DNA from: Candidatus Bathyarchaeota archaeon
Lineage (GTDB): Archaea; Thermoproteota; Bathyarchaeia; 40CM-2-53-6; RBG-13-38-9
Direction: 5' to 3'
NCBI GenBank assembly: GCA_026015225.1
Contig: JAOZGV010000179.1
Coordinates: 1-25,671 of the forward strand
DNA length: 25,671 nucleotides
Positions 15,082 through 22,576 of this stretch are shown here, one piece after another. The notes beneath the pieces were generated by a model. It saw nothing but the letters and a program-made list of their open reading frames with translations, had not been told where the DNA came from and did no database searches. The position numbers and the translations under genes are program-made. Numbering within the stretch: the first letter of the stretch is position 1; the number at the start of each line of letters is the position of its first letter.

Positions 15082-16097
15082 TTACCTTTTTCCCCATAAT
15101 TTGGGGTAAGTATCAATCGGCATAATCACTCTTGATGTTTTAGCCATTAATCCAAATTTATTTTCGAATATTTTTTGACTATTAAACAATGCTTTTGCGA
15201 TAGCAATAATTTCTTTCTTTAGTGTGAATAAAGCCACAATATCTCCTTGATTTATCTTGGAATTTAATTTTACTATTCCGGGAGCTGCTAAATCAGCCCC
15301 ATGACAAATAGCATTGACTGCAGAGTCTTTAATAAATATTTTTGGCATATATTCAAAGGCTTTTTCAACTGGCAAGATGACATTTCGAAGATGTCTCTCA
15401 TCATCATCCTCCTGATAAGTCAAGGAAGCATCCAATAGTTCATAAAGTGATACTATTCCTTCATTTTCAGTAAATGGTCCTGCCCTAGTTCTTCGCAATT
15501 CCCTCATATGTGCTCCACTTCCAATTACTTCTCCAACATCAGAGCATAATTTTCTAATATAAGTTCCTGCTTCGCAAGCAACTTTGAATAAAACACATCT
15601 ATTCTCAATTTCTAGTATATTTATTTCGTAGATAGTCCTCTTTCTTAAAATCCTTTTAACTGAAGAACGTAAAGGTGGTTTTTGGTATATCTCCCCGATA
15701 AAATCTTTAATTACATTAGTAATTCTCGATTTTTCAATATCATCATGTAATTGCATCAAACATACATATTCCTTTCCTGACATAAGGAAAGCTTGAGTTG
15801 TTTTTGTAGCATCCTCTAAAGTTACAGGGAGAACGCCACTCACAATGGGATCTTCCCGGTGTATTCGACCTCTAGGGTCCCACCATGACCAGCGTGTTTT
15901 ACTTTCAATATTTTTTTTACCCACGATACAACTTCTTGACTTGATGGATTGGGGGGCTTGTCTAAATTTATTATGCCAAAACGCAAATGTTGATCTATTG
16001 ATCTTTTAATAGGAGGTGCCCCGTAATCTGAGACATCTTCAATTTCGTCTTTTATTAGAAATTCATCATTAACTTTCCATAGTGGAGTTTTAACCAT
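15082..16097 (-). CDS. cbf5: tRNA/rRNA pseudouridine synthase Cbf5 (TruB family), coding sequence split by a 20-nt predicted intron
   Basis: Cbf5 is the catalytic subunit of H/ACA ribonucleoprotein (with Nop10, Gar1, L7Ae) and can also make pseudouridine 55 in tRNA. Exon 1 (16097-15873) encodes 75 residues to KVKHAGHGGTL; exon 2 (15852-15082) continues DPIVSGVLPVTLEDATK. Joined they give 331 residues, the usual length, with catalytic Asp76 in GGTLDP, ACEAGTYIRKLCSDVG at 167-182 and a C-terminal PUA domain from about residue 243. Unspliced, translation stops eleven codons after Leu75 and lacks the Asp. The ATG at 16097 has AGGAT upstream; an earlier start at 16151 adds 18 unusual residues. A 165-base spacer separates it from L14e, so it may have its own promoter. 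Confidence 0.9.
15853..15872 (-). other. Predicted 20-nt pre-mRNA intron in cbf5 with bulge-helix-bulge fold
   Basis: The insert GAGGTCGAATACACCGGGAA interrupts the reading frame at the catalytic-Asp codon; cut sites may shift by up to two bases with the same protein. Flanks pair as ATGGTGGGA/TCCCATTGT (outer helix with G-U pairs), CCC/GGG forms the central helix between 4-nt bulges TAGA and AAGA, and GGT/ACC closes a 7-nt loop. Spliced cbf5 mRNA is an established case in Crenarchaeota; the small size here is unusual. Confidence 0.75.
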
Positions 16098-16262
16098 TTT
16101 CAATCCTTCTAAATATGAATGAAATTTTAGATCTAATTTAAAGCCTTCCAAAAATATAGAAACATGATATTCTTATATTTTGAAAAAATGATATATGATA
16201 ATCTATTGATTCAATACTAGAAAAATAATAAAGGAGCAAAATAAAAGGAACGTTATCTCATT

Positions 16263-16547
16263 TTATTTATCATTAAAATTCTTCATGAAATCCAATTTTT
16301 CAGTTTTTTTAAGCATCTCTAACAACTCCTTATCTGAAGCTCCTGAGCCAATAGAAATTTTTTCTCCTGTCGATATCAAATGTTTTATACTTGAGCGTTT
16401 CCTTTTTATACCAGTCATTTCTTTGGGTCCAGTAATTAATGCAAAATTTTTATCAATTATGTCCAATACAATACATTTTTTGCCAGTTTCTTTTCCTGAT
16501 GTTTTGATACATATATCGCCTTTATTTATCCCTTTTATTTTAAGCAC
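16263..16547 (-). CDS. rpl14e: Large-subunit ribosomal protein L14e
   Basis: This 94-residue KOW-type protein matches archaeal L14e: GDICIKTSGKETGKKCIVLDIIDKNFALITGPKEMTGIKRKRSSIKHL, with basic residues in the rRNA-binding half. The start is GTG, eight bases inside the end of cmk, with GGGGG just before it, so expression is coupled to the kinase. L14e is present in Crenarchaeota and several other TACK lineages but absent in typical Thaumarchaeota. The position between cmk and cbf5 is standard. Confidence 0.9.
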   Translation of the reverse strand: MLKIKGINKGDICIKTSGKETGKKCIVLDIIDKNFALITGPKEMTGIKRKRSSIKHLISTGEKISIGSGASDKELLEMLKKTEKLDFMKNFNDK

Positions 16548-17097
16548 CCCCAGATTTCGGGTCTTTCATAAGGTAGTCCTCAACCATATCCTTAAGAGTT
16601 TTCATAGTTTGCTTTTCACCAAGTAACGAGGTATCAAATATTAAATCATATATAGATATATCATTCAGATCTATCCCGTAATACTTAAGATATCTCTCTT
16701 TCTCAGACTTTTCCCTTTCATAAGTTATGTCATATGCCTTCTTGACAGAAATAGCATCTCTTTTCGCGATCCTTTTAATCCTTACTTTGTCTGGAGCTGT
16801 TAGTAAAATTTTCATATCTACCTCGCCTCTTACTATCCAAGCAGATAACTGACCTTCTAAAACCGCATTCCCTTTTTCTGATTTCTTTCTTATCATATTA
16901 TCTATTTCGAAATCTATTCTTGTATCTATACTAGCCAATTCTGAAAATTCAGCAATTGACATAGATTTTTTATAAGCCATCTCTCTAAAGACTTGACCAG
17001 CAGATAGATAATTTAGTTTGAAATATTTTGCCAAATAATTAGCACAAGTGGACTTTCCAGTTCCATGCAATCCACTTATCACTATTAAAAAGCCCAT
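16540..17097 (-). CDS. cmk: Cytidylate (CMP/dCMP) kinase, archaeal type
   Basis: The enzyme phosphorylates CMP/dCMP with ATP in pyrimidine nucleotide recycling. The 185-residue protein shows the P-loop GLHGTGKST at 9-17, LSAGQVFREMA (nucleotide-binding region), and the arginine-rich lid IKRIAKRDAISVKKAYDITYEREKSEKERY. AdkA is encoded two genes upstream, and this order within the ribosomal cluster is typical of archaea. A 66-base gap with a GC tract and a possible TATA element precedes it. Confidence 0.9.
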   Translation of the reverse strand: MGFLIVISGLHGTGKSTCANYLAKYFKLNYLSAGQVFREMAYKKSMSIAEFSELASIDTRIDFEIDNMIRKKSEKGNAVLEGQLSAWIVRGEVDMKILLTAPDKVRIKRIAKRDAISVKKAYDITYEREKSEKERYLKYYGIDLNDISIYDLIFDTSLLGEKQTMKTLKDMVEDYLMKDPKSGGA

Positions 17098-17128
17098 CAG
17101 ATTAATTCCTATTGGAGAATCGCACTTG

Positions 17129-17142
17129 CGTTATTTTTTTAT
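17129..17142 (-). promoter_or_regulatory. Possible TATA box next to a GC tract, before cmk
   Basis: On the minus strand TATAAAAAAATAAC directly follows the GCGCGCGC tract and lies about 35 bases before the cmk start. It may give cmk-L14e an internal promoter; the abutting GC tract would sit where the BRE element normally is. Confidence 0.4.
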
Positions 17143-17152
17143 AGCGCGCGCT
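17143..17152. repeat. Alternating GC tract, copy 7 (intergenic palindrome)
   Basis: AGCGCGCGCT, identical to the copy at 4405, lies between the DUF106 and cmk genes. On the minus strand it runs into CTATAAAAA. Confidence 0.6.
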
Positions 17153-17163
17153 TGTTAACTAGT

Positions 17164-17670
17164 TCAAGTTTCTGGATTAACTCCAAGAATTCTAGAAACA
17201 GGCAAACTAAAAGTAAATGAGCAGAGGATGTACCATGAAATGAAGGGGAGTTCCTCGCCTAATAATATAGGAACTGTAAAAGGAGATAGCGCCACTGAAG
17301 TATTTGCATAGAATCTATTCAATATATAGAATATTATCCAGAATGGTCCAAGGTAAATGAAGCTTACTTTCATTCTATCCCACATCATTCTACTTTGAAG
17401 CTGCATTACTGATTTTTGTTTCTTACTTGCTTTTGAAATTAATTTTTCATCCCCACTTTTTCTAGCTTTATCAAATTCTTTTCTCCAGGTGGCTACTTGG
17501 CTCATTACTTCTTTCATTCTATCTACATCAATAAGTAAACGATTTAGAACATTTGTTGTAAATGACAGAATTAAAGCAATTGACAGAATGAAGAAAGTTG
17601 AATTGGGTCTATTTGCATAAGGGGCCAGAGCATTCATAAAGAAGTCTAATATTCCGCTTAAATCAAACAT
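17164..17670 (-). CDS. Membrane insertase-like protein, DUF106/EMC3-TMCO1 (Ylp1) family
   Basis: The protein (168 residues from this start) has one helix around 25-45, a charged coiled-coil hairpin (VDRMKEVMSQVATWRKEFDKARKSGDEKLISKASKKQ), then QLQSRMMWDRMK and two or three further helices. This is the archaeal relative of YidC/Oxa1/EMC3, proposed to insert membrane proteins next to SecY. It lies between adkA and cmk behind secY, the conserved archaeal position. The ATG chosen follows GGTGA by five bases and lies one base after the adkA stop; the ATG at 17691 would overlap adkA by 20 bases. Confidence 0.87.
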   Translation of the reverse strand: MFDLSGILDFFMNALAPYANRPNSTFFILSIALILSFTTNVLNRLLIDVDRMKEVMSQVATWRKEFDKARKSGDEKLISKASKKQKSVMQLQSRMMWDRMKVSFIYLGPFWIIFYILNRFYANTSVALSPFTVPILLGEELPFISWYILCSFTFSLPVSRILGVNPET

Positions 17671-17671
17671 A

Positions 17672-18262
17672 TCATTCACCAAATTGTTCATTTAATATAT
17701 TAAATAAACTTTTAGCAACTTGCTTTTGTTTTCCTTCTTTATTTACAATAATTTTTACTGGAATGCCAGCTAAAGTAGAACATGCCGAGGCAATATAACG
17801 AGACCATTCCAAGCCTAATTCTATTTCCTCGATAGTCTGCTTATCTCTGATCCTATTAGATGAGAAATTCCTCCTTTTTAATATATCTCTAGCAGAAGCT
17901 TCGATCAATACTAACATTGATGGTTCTAGCTTTTTCAGGACTTCATAAGGTAAACCAACTAAAAACCCTGCTTCAGTAGGTATGAACACATGGGTATCGA
18001 TTATCAATATTTCTTTTGTTAACTTTCTAAGGATAGTTTCAGCTGCTTTAATTTGAATATTCTTTTGTTCTTTTATTTTCTGTTTTCTTATGGCATCTCT
18101 TTTCAATACCATTCCTTTATCCTTAAGAATGGAATCCATTACCGTCCCAAAATTTAAAATTGACATGTTTTTCTTCTTTTCATTAGCAATTTTTTTAAGT
18201 TCTTTCAAAATTGTTGTTTTACCAACTCCAGCCATTCCAGTTATAAGAATTATTTCTTTCAT
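17672..18262 (-). CDS. adkA: Adenylate kinase, archaeal type
   Basis: The enzyme catalyses AMP + ATP = 2 ADP. The 196-residue protein has P-loop GMAGVGKTT at 9-17, ILIIDTHVFIPTEAGFLVGLP (AMP side) and the Arg-rich lid ARDILKRRNFSSNRIRDKQTIEEIE. It is of the trimeric archaeal AdkA type, not bacterial Adk. It directly follows secY by 13 bases, as is common in archaeal genomes. Confidence 0.9.
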   Translation of the reverse strand: MKEIILITGMAGVGKTTILKELKKIANEKKKNMSILNFGTVMDSILKDKGMVLKRDAIRKQKIKEQKNIQIKAAETILRKLTKEILIIDTHVFIPTEAGFLVGLPYEVLKKLEPSMLVLIEASARDILKRRNFSSNRIRDKQTIEEIELGLEWSRYIASACSTLAGIPVKIIVNKEGKQKQVAKSLFNILNEQFGE

Positions 18263-18275
18263 TTTAAAATCAGTC

Positions 18276-19691
18276 TCATTTACCGAGAAAAGCTCTCATC
18301 GCTGGGTACATTTCACTAATTCTCTCTTTTACTAGAAGTTGATAATACTGTTCAAGAATTCCGACCGTAAGGAGTATGCCAGTACCAGAACCGAAAGCTC
18401 CAAGAAAATCTGCAAAGACGGCTATTGAACCTACTAAGATACCGCCAATTAGCGTTACAGTTGGTATATATCTCGAAAGAATCTGGTGTATAGTTTGCCT
18501 AGAACGCCTAAAACCTTCAATTTGCATGCCAGAATCAACGAGCTGTTTTGATACAGTTTTTGCATCCATTCCTCCAACTTCTACCCATGTTATTGAGAAG
18601 AATACACATACTATAATAAAGAGAAATGCATAGACTCCAGCTCTTAAAGGGTTATCTAGGACTCCTAATAGGCTTCTTGGAGGAGCTAAATAATATACTA
18701 ATCCCCCAATTGGGTCAGTTCCTCCTTCGCCTGTAGAAAATTTAGCTATAAGATTCAACCAGAAATTAGTGTTCCCCTGATTAAATCGTTGCCAAATAAT
18801 TTGGGATATGAAGAAAGCGTTTCCAAATAAAGCCGCCGCAAAAATTACAGGAATATTTGAGACATACATTAGCTTTATAGGATATTTTCCTCTAAAACCT
18901 CTATATTTCGCATAAGAAACGGGGAGTTGTATCCGAAAGCCATTTAGATATATAATTATTAAAAAGACCGCTAAAGTTGTTAGAAAGCCAACAATATCTG
19001 GCAACCCTCCACTTCGAACGAAACTACTGAGTCCTTCACCCATCTGTAAAGATTGGAAGAATGCTATCAGTGAACCGAAAAATTTTTGATCTTCCATAGG
19101 TCCAAGTGGAGCTATGCAATTCCACCATATTCGTTGAGCCACACCTGCTGCTATAAAAAGACTTATTCCACTCCCAATGCCCCATCCTTTTTGCAATAAT
19201 TCGTCCATCATTAAAACCATTATACCAGCAGCTAACAGTTGCAATAATATGATTGTTTGAGCCGAATAATCTATTTGACCGTAAGCACCTCCTATAATAT
19301 AAGCAAGGGCTTCAAAAAGTGTCATAAATACGGCTAAAACTTTGCTGGCACCTGTAAAAAGGGACCTATCCGTTGGATTCGACATATCAACGTTTATTAT
19401 CTTTGAACCGGCTAATATTTGAAGGATCAAACCAGCGGTAACTATTGGACCTATTCCCAATTCCATTAGTGTTCCTCTGCTTGAGGCAAAAATTACCCTC
19501 AATGCACCTAAAGGATCGTCGGCCCCTCGTTGACCCATTCCATAAAGAGGTATCTCTGCCATTATCAAATATATAATAAGGACTATACCTGTCCAGAATA
19601 ATTTCTCATTAAACGCGACTTTTCTTTCCGGGGGTTTAATCACCGGTAGAAATTTTATTAATGGTTTGAAAGTCTCAATGAATCTAACCAC
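18276..19691 (-). CDS. secY: Preprotein translocase subunit SecY
   Basis: This is the pore subunit of the Sec translocon. The 471-residue protein has about ten membrane helices; the plug region follows LYGMGQRGADDPLGALRVIFAS, and FRIQLPVSYAKYRGFRGKYPIKLMYVSNIPVIFAAALFGN is the conserved cytoplasmic ribosome-contact loop preceding helix 7. The C-terminus has QIEGFRRSRQTIHQILSRYIPTVTLIGG and EQYYQLL. The start is GTG with AAGGTG nine bases upstream. It follows L15, the universal neighbour. Confidence 0.96.
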   Translation of the reverse strand: MVRFIETFKPLIKFLPVIKPPERKVAFNEKLFWTGIVLIIYLIMAEIPLYGMGQRGADDPLGALRVIFASSRGTLMELGIGPIVTAGLILQILAGSKIINVDMSNPTDRSLFTGASKVLAVFMTLFEALAYIIGGAYGQIDYSAQTIILLQLLAAGIMVLMMDELLQKGWGIGSGISLFIAAGVAQRIWWNCIAPLGPMEDQKFFGSLIAFFQSLQMGEGLSSFVRSGGLPDIVGFLTTLAVFLIIIYLNGFRIQLPVSYAKYRGFRGKYPIKLMYVSNIPVIFAAALFGNAFFISQIIWQRFNQGNTNFWLNLIAKFSTGEGGTDPIGGLVYYLAPPRSLLGVLDNPLRAGVYAFLFIIVCVFFSITWVEVGGMDAKTVSKQLVDSGMQIEGFRRSRQTIHQILSRYIPTVTLIGGILVGSIAVFADFLGAFGSGTGILLTVGILEQYYQLLVKERISEMYPAMRAFLGK

Positions 19692-19712
19692 GGCGAGACA
19701 CCTTTACATCAA

Positions 19713-20150
19713 TTATTTTTTCAGAATTATTACAGAACCGCCAGCGCTTTCTACTTTTTTTTGAGCTGAATTGGAACAATTAACAACTTTTATTTCGACA
19801 GGTCTGGAAATTTTTCCTTCTCCAAGAAGTTTATTATAGCCAAGTTCGGTCAGGTCGACTCTTATCTTTCTTCCTTCTTCTTTTGCTTTTCCATCCACTA
19901 TTAATAGCCTTGTTATTTCATCTAGATCGCTTAAATTTATTGTTGATTTTTTCACCTTGGTGATAGGACTGAACCCATGCTTCCCCTTTCTGGGTAGAGA
20001 GTGCCTCAGAATATATGTCCATCTATGCTTAAATCGCCCCGCGTTTCCTCTACCACCCTTCATTCCTCCGTCTCTATGTTGCCCTTTAGTTCCCCAACCA
20101 TGAGTTCTAGAACTCCGTTGTTTTCTTATTTTTCTATTTCTGGTGCCCAT
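19713..20150 (-). CDS. rpl15: Large-subunit ribosomal protein L15
   Basis: The N-terminus IRKQRSSRTHGWGTKGQHRDGG with GGRGNAGRFKHRW is the archaeal L15 signature, followed by a globular C-terminal half ending VESAGGSVIILKK. I start at the ATG giving MGTRNRK, which aligns with other archaeal L15 proteins; a TTG three codons earlier (20159) is possible. In archaea L30 usually lies just upstream, but here S5 is the direct neighbour. Confidence 0.94.
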   Translation of the reverse strand: MGTRNRKIRKQRSSRTHGWGTKGQHRDGGMKGGRGNAGRFKHRWTYILRHSLPRKGKHGFSPITKVKKSTINLSDLDEITRLLIVDGKAKEEGRKIRVDLTELGYNKLLGEGKISRPVEIKVVNCSNSAQKKVESAGGSVIILKK

Positions 20151-20227
20151 ATAATCCAACTTCTTAAATTTAGTTTAAAGATGATTTATTTTTAATGAGT
20201 GTTTCATATTGAAATTTGAAATTGGAA

Positions 20228-20893
20228 TTATCTTAAGGGATAAGAGGGCCAATCTTTCTGAGTTATAACCTCATAAGTATTCCTTAAACCATTGTAAATT
20301 GCAAAAGCTGTTGAAGATAGGGTTTTTGTCGAACCGTAGCTTCTTGTCCAACAATCTTTTATTCCAGCTAAAAGGAGTACACTTTTTGGGATTTCTCCAC
20401 CAACTAGACCCAATCCTCTAGGAGCCGGATGTAATTCAAAGGTTACGCTACCACATTTACCCCTAACTTTGAATGGTAAAGAATGAGAAAGTTTGCATCC
20501 GCATTCCCAACTTCCACACCCACGTCTTATCGGTATGATATTAAGTTTGGCCTGAATTGTGCCTTTATTGATTGCTGTTCTAACTTGCGATGCCTTCCCT
20601 TCTCCAACCCCTATATACCCATCCTCATTGCCAACAACCACTATTGCTTTGAATCTTGATTTTTCCCCCGCATCTGTTTGTTTTTGTACAAAGCCTATAC
20701 CTAAAACATTCTGCTTGAGATTCGGAAGAAGGACGTCAACAATTTCGGGCTCCATTATTCTTTGTCCTTGAGCAAATATTTCATCAAGGGCTGTTATTTT
20801 TCCTTCTTGTACGAGTTTGCCAGTTTCTGTTTTTGGCATCCAACCTGCTTCTGATCGCGAATTTTGACCATAACTCATTTGAAGCACATCCAT
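20228..20893 (-). CDS. rps5: Small-subunit ribosomal protein S5
   Basis: The 221-residue protein opens with GWMPKTETGKLVQEGKI and has the double-stranded-RNA-binding domain (FKAIVVVGNEDGYIGVGEGKASQVRTAI) and the C-terminal S5 fold (LHPAPRGLGLVGGEIPKSVLLLAGIKDCWTRSYGSTKT). RGCGSWECGC with its Cys residues is typical of archaeal S5. L18 normally precedes and L30 follows in this cluster; both are missing at these junctions. Confidence 0.95.
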   Translation of the reverse strand: MDVLQMSYGQNSRSEAGWMPKTETGKLVQEGKITALDEIFAQGQRIMEPEIVDVLLPNLKQNVLGIGFVQKQTDAGEKSRFKAIVVVGNEDGYIGVGEGKASQVRTAINKGTIQAKLNIIPIRRGCGSWECGCKLSHSLPFKVRGKCGSVTFELHPAPRGLGLVGGEIPKSVLLLAGIKDCWTRSYGSTKTLSSTAFAIYNGLRNTYEVITQKDWPSYPLR

Positions 20894-20921
20894 AGCTGAG
20901 ATTTCATAGCTGATAAAGATT

Positions 20922-21341
20922 TCATTTTCTTCTCAACAGTTTATTAGTTTCTATATATTCATTTAAGTGACCTGTATTCCTAAATGCTCCACCTTTAGTC
21001 ATACCGAATAATTTCCTATAGGTTGGTTTAGTAATGGATCTTTTACTTACTAATTTTCTAAGTCTTTTCCGAAGGGCCCTGATTTTCATTATCCATAACT
21101 TCTTCTTAGGAAATTTTGATCCTTTTCTGCTACCAGATCCCTTTGTTCTTTTCCCATGGCCATCTTTACTAACGCCTAATTTTGGTTTTGATCTTATTAC
21201 TCCATCGTGCATTAATTTTCTTAACTCATTCTTTGTTATAGAAGCCTCTACTCTATCGATCTCCTCAGGATCTATCCAAACTCTATTACGACCAACTTTC
21301 AACAATTTAGCAGCCATTCTTTTCTGACTTTTTAGGCTCAT
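20922..21341 (-). CDS. rpl19e: Large-subunit ribosomal protein L19e
   Basis: A highly basic 139-residue protein, near the family length: LKSQKRMAAKLLKVGRNRVWIDPEEIDRVEASITKNELRKLMHDG, then KGSGSRKGSKFPKKKLWIMKIRALRKRLRKL. It overlaps the L32e stop by ATGA, so translation is coupled. The stop lies 28 bases before S5. Confidence 0.94.
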   Translation of the reverse strand: MSLKSQKRMAAKLLKVGRNRVWIDPEEIDRVEASITKNELRKLMHDGVIRSKPKLGVSKDGHGKRTKGSGSRKGSKFPKKKLWIMKIRALRKRLRKLVSKRSITKPTYRKLFGMTKGGAFRNTGHLNEYIETNKLLRRK

Positions 21342-21838
21342 GGTAAATCACTTTTTTCCAATTTTTCCTCAATTTCAGCACCATCTAAATTCTCCTTTGA
21401 GTTCTTTTTAGAAACTTCAGAAGTTTTAGACTCTGTAATATCAGGTTTTTCTTCGATGGATGATAAGTTTAGAATTTTTAAATTCATGTTTGTTGCTGCT
21501 TCAATAATAGTTAACCTCTTTTTCTCTCCAATTCCAGATGCGATTCTTATTGCCTCTTCATCTGGATTAATTTTATTTAGATCATCTTGTCTATATACAA
21601 GAACTTCTCTAAATCCAGATGGATGAATGCCCCTGAGATTTTTTTTAGTACCGAAACCTACAGAGACTAAATTTGGCCAGCCTTTTTTCTTTTTTCTCAT
21701 TCTACTTCTCGAACCTCGGGGCCATCTCCAACCAGTTTTAATTCTTTTATAGCGCCAGCTCTCTAGCCTTAAAAATTTGGGCTTATTTTTTTTTGCTCTA
21801 TTAGGAAGTTTGATCTTGTTTTTTTCAGTTTCAGACAT
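21338..21838 (-). CDS. rpl32e: Large-subunit ribosomal protein L32e with acidic C-terminal tail
   Basis: The core KPKFLRLESWRYKRIKTGWRWPRGSRSRMRKKKKGWPNLVSVGFGTKKNLRGIHPSGF is archaeal L32e. The protein normally ends near MNLKILNL; here about 40 more residues follow, rich in Glu, Ser and Lys (from EEKPDITESK to the end) and likely unstructured. I use the ATG giving MSETEKNK; the earlier GTG at 21862 overlaps L6. Confidence 0.93.
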   Translation of the reverse strand: MSETEKNKIKLPNRAKKNKPKFLRLESWRYKRIKTGWRWPRGSRSRMRKKKKGWPNLVSVGFGTKKNLRGIHPSGFREVLVYRQDDLNKINPDEEAIRIASGIGEKKRLTIIEAATNMNLKILNLSSIEEKPDITESKTSEVSKKNSKENLDGAEIEEKLEKSDLP

Positions 21839-21848
21839 TTTATCGCAT

Positions 21849-22382
21849 CTACTTCTTTTCACTTATATAAATACCATCAAGAAAGACCCTTTGATCTTTA
21901 TCTTTGATTCTAGTAGCCTCTTCAATGTTAGCTGCTGTTTGGCTAACTTCTTGAATATCCATTCCTTGAATTATTATTTCTTCGCCAGAAATCTTGACAT
22001 CAACATTACCAACAATTTTCGATATCCTTGGTTTTTTCTCGCCTATAAAATTCTCTATGACGAGTTTTTTTTCATTTTCTTGAACTTTCATTGTTACAGG
22101 GAAATGTGCATGTACGGCTATTAATTTATAGGTAAAGCCATCTTTAACGCCCTTTATCATGTTTTTTATTTGGGAAGCATTTGCCCCCAAAATTGAATAC
22201 TCTTTTTTCCTTGGCCATAATACAGACAACAAAACATTCCTATCTTTTAATGATATTTCAACTGGCGCATGAGAGAAATCTTTACTAAGAGTGCCCTTTG
22301 GACCCATAACTTTTACCTTTTTATTTGTAACCTCAATCTTTACATCTTCTGGAATTTCAACTATTTTTTCCGCTATATTCAT
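21849..22382 (-). CDS. rpl6: Large-subunit ribosomal protein L6
   Basis: The 177-residue protein has the two repeated L6 domains: EIPEDVKIEVTNKKVKVMGPKGTLSKDF, then AHFPVTMKVQENEKKLVIENFIGEKKPRISKIVG and the C-terminal TAANIEEATRIKDKDQRVFLDGIYI. It starts 21 bases after the S14 stop, where S8 would normally be found. Confidence 0.95.
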   Translation of the reverse strand: MNIAEKIVEIPEDVKIEVTNKKVKVMGPKGTLSKDFSHAPVEISLKDRNVLLSVLWPRKKEYSILGANASQIKNMIKGVKDGFTYKLIAVHAHFPVTMKVQENEKKLVIENFIGEKKPRISKIVGNVDVKISGEEIIIQGMDIQEVSQTAANIEEATRIKDKDQRVFLDGIYISEKK

Positions 22383-22403
22383 TAAATCCTACCAACCAAG
22401 GTC

Positions 22404-22565
22404 TCATTCATATTTTTTGAATCCAAATGAATTTGCGACTTCCCTGAAGCATTGCCTGCATAAGTTTAGACCGTACATTCTAATAATCGGGCCCTCTTGC
22501 CCACATCTACGACATGGTCTACTTCCTTTACCAAACTTCTTTTCTTTTTTAGGTTTATTCTTCAA
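22404..22565 (-). CDS. rps14: Small-subunit ribosomal protein S14 (zinc-ribbon, 53 aa)
   Basis: This short gene encodes a 53-residue protein with GKGSRPCRRCGQEGPIIRMYGLNLCRQCFREVA, the zinc ribbon Cys18, Cys21, Cys36 and Cys39 of archaeal S14. The start is TTG with GAGGT eight bases upstream; the ribosome-binding site overlaps the L5 stop codon, so translation is coupled. Confidence 0.93.
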   Translation of the reverse strand: MKNKPKKEKKFGKGSRPCRRCGQEGPIIRMYGLNLCRQCFREVANSFGFKKYE

Positions 22566-22576
22566 AATATTTTACC

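Noticed and set aside
15840..16151. Reading the two cbf5 frames as two separate genes or as a pseudogene
   Set aside because: The frames overlap exactly at the conserved catalytic motif, everything on both sides is intact, and removal of a foldable 20-nt insert restores the family sequence without loss. A plain 20-base assembly error is less likely but not excluded.
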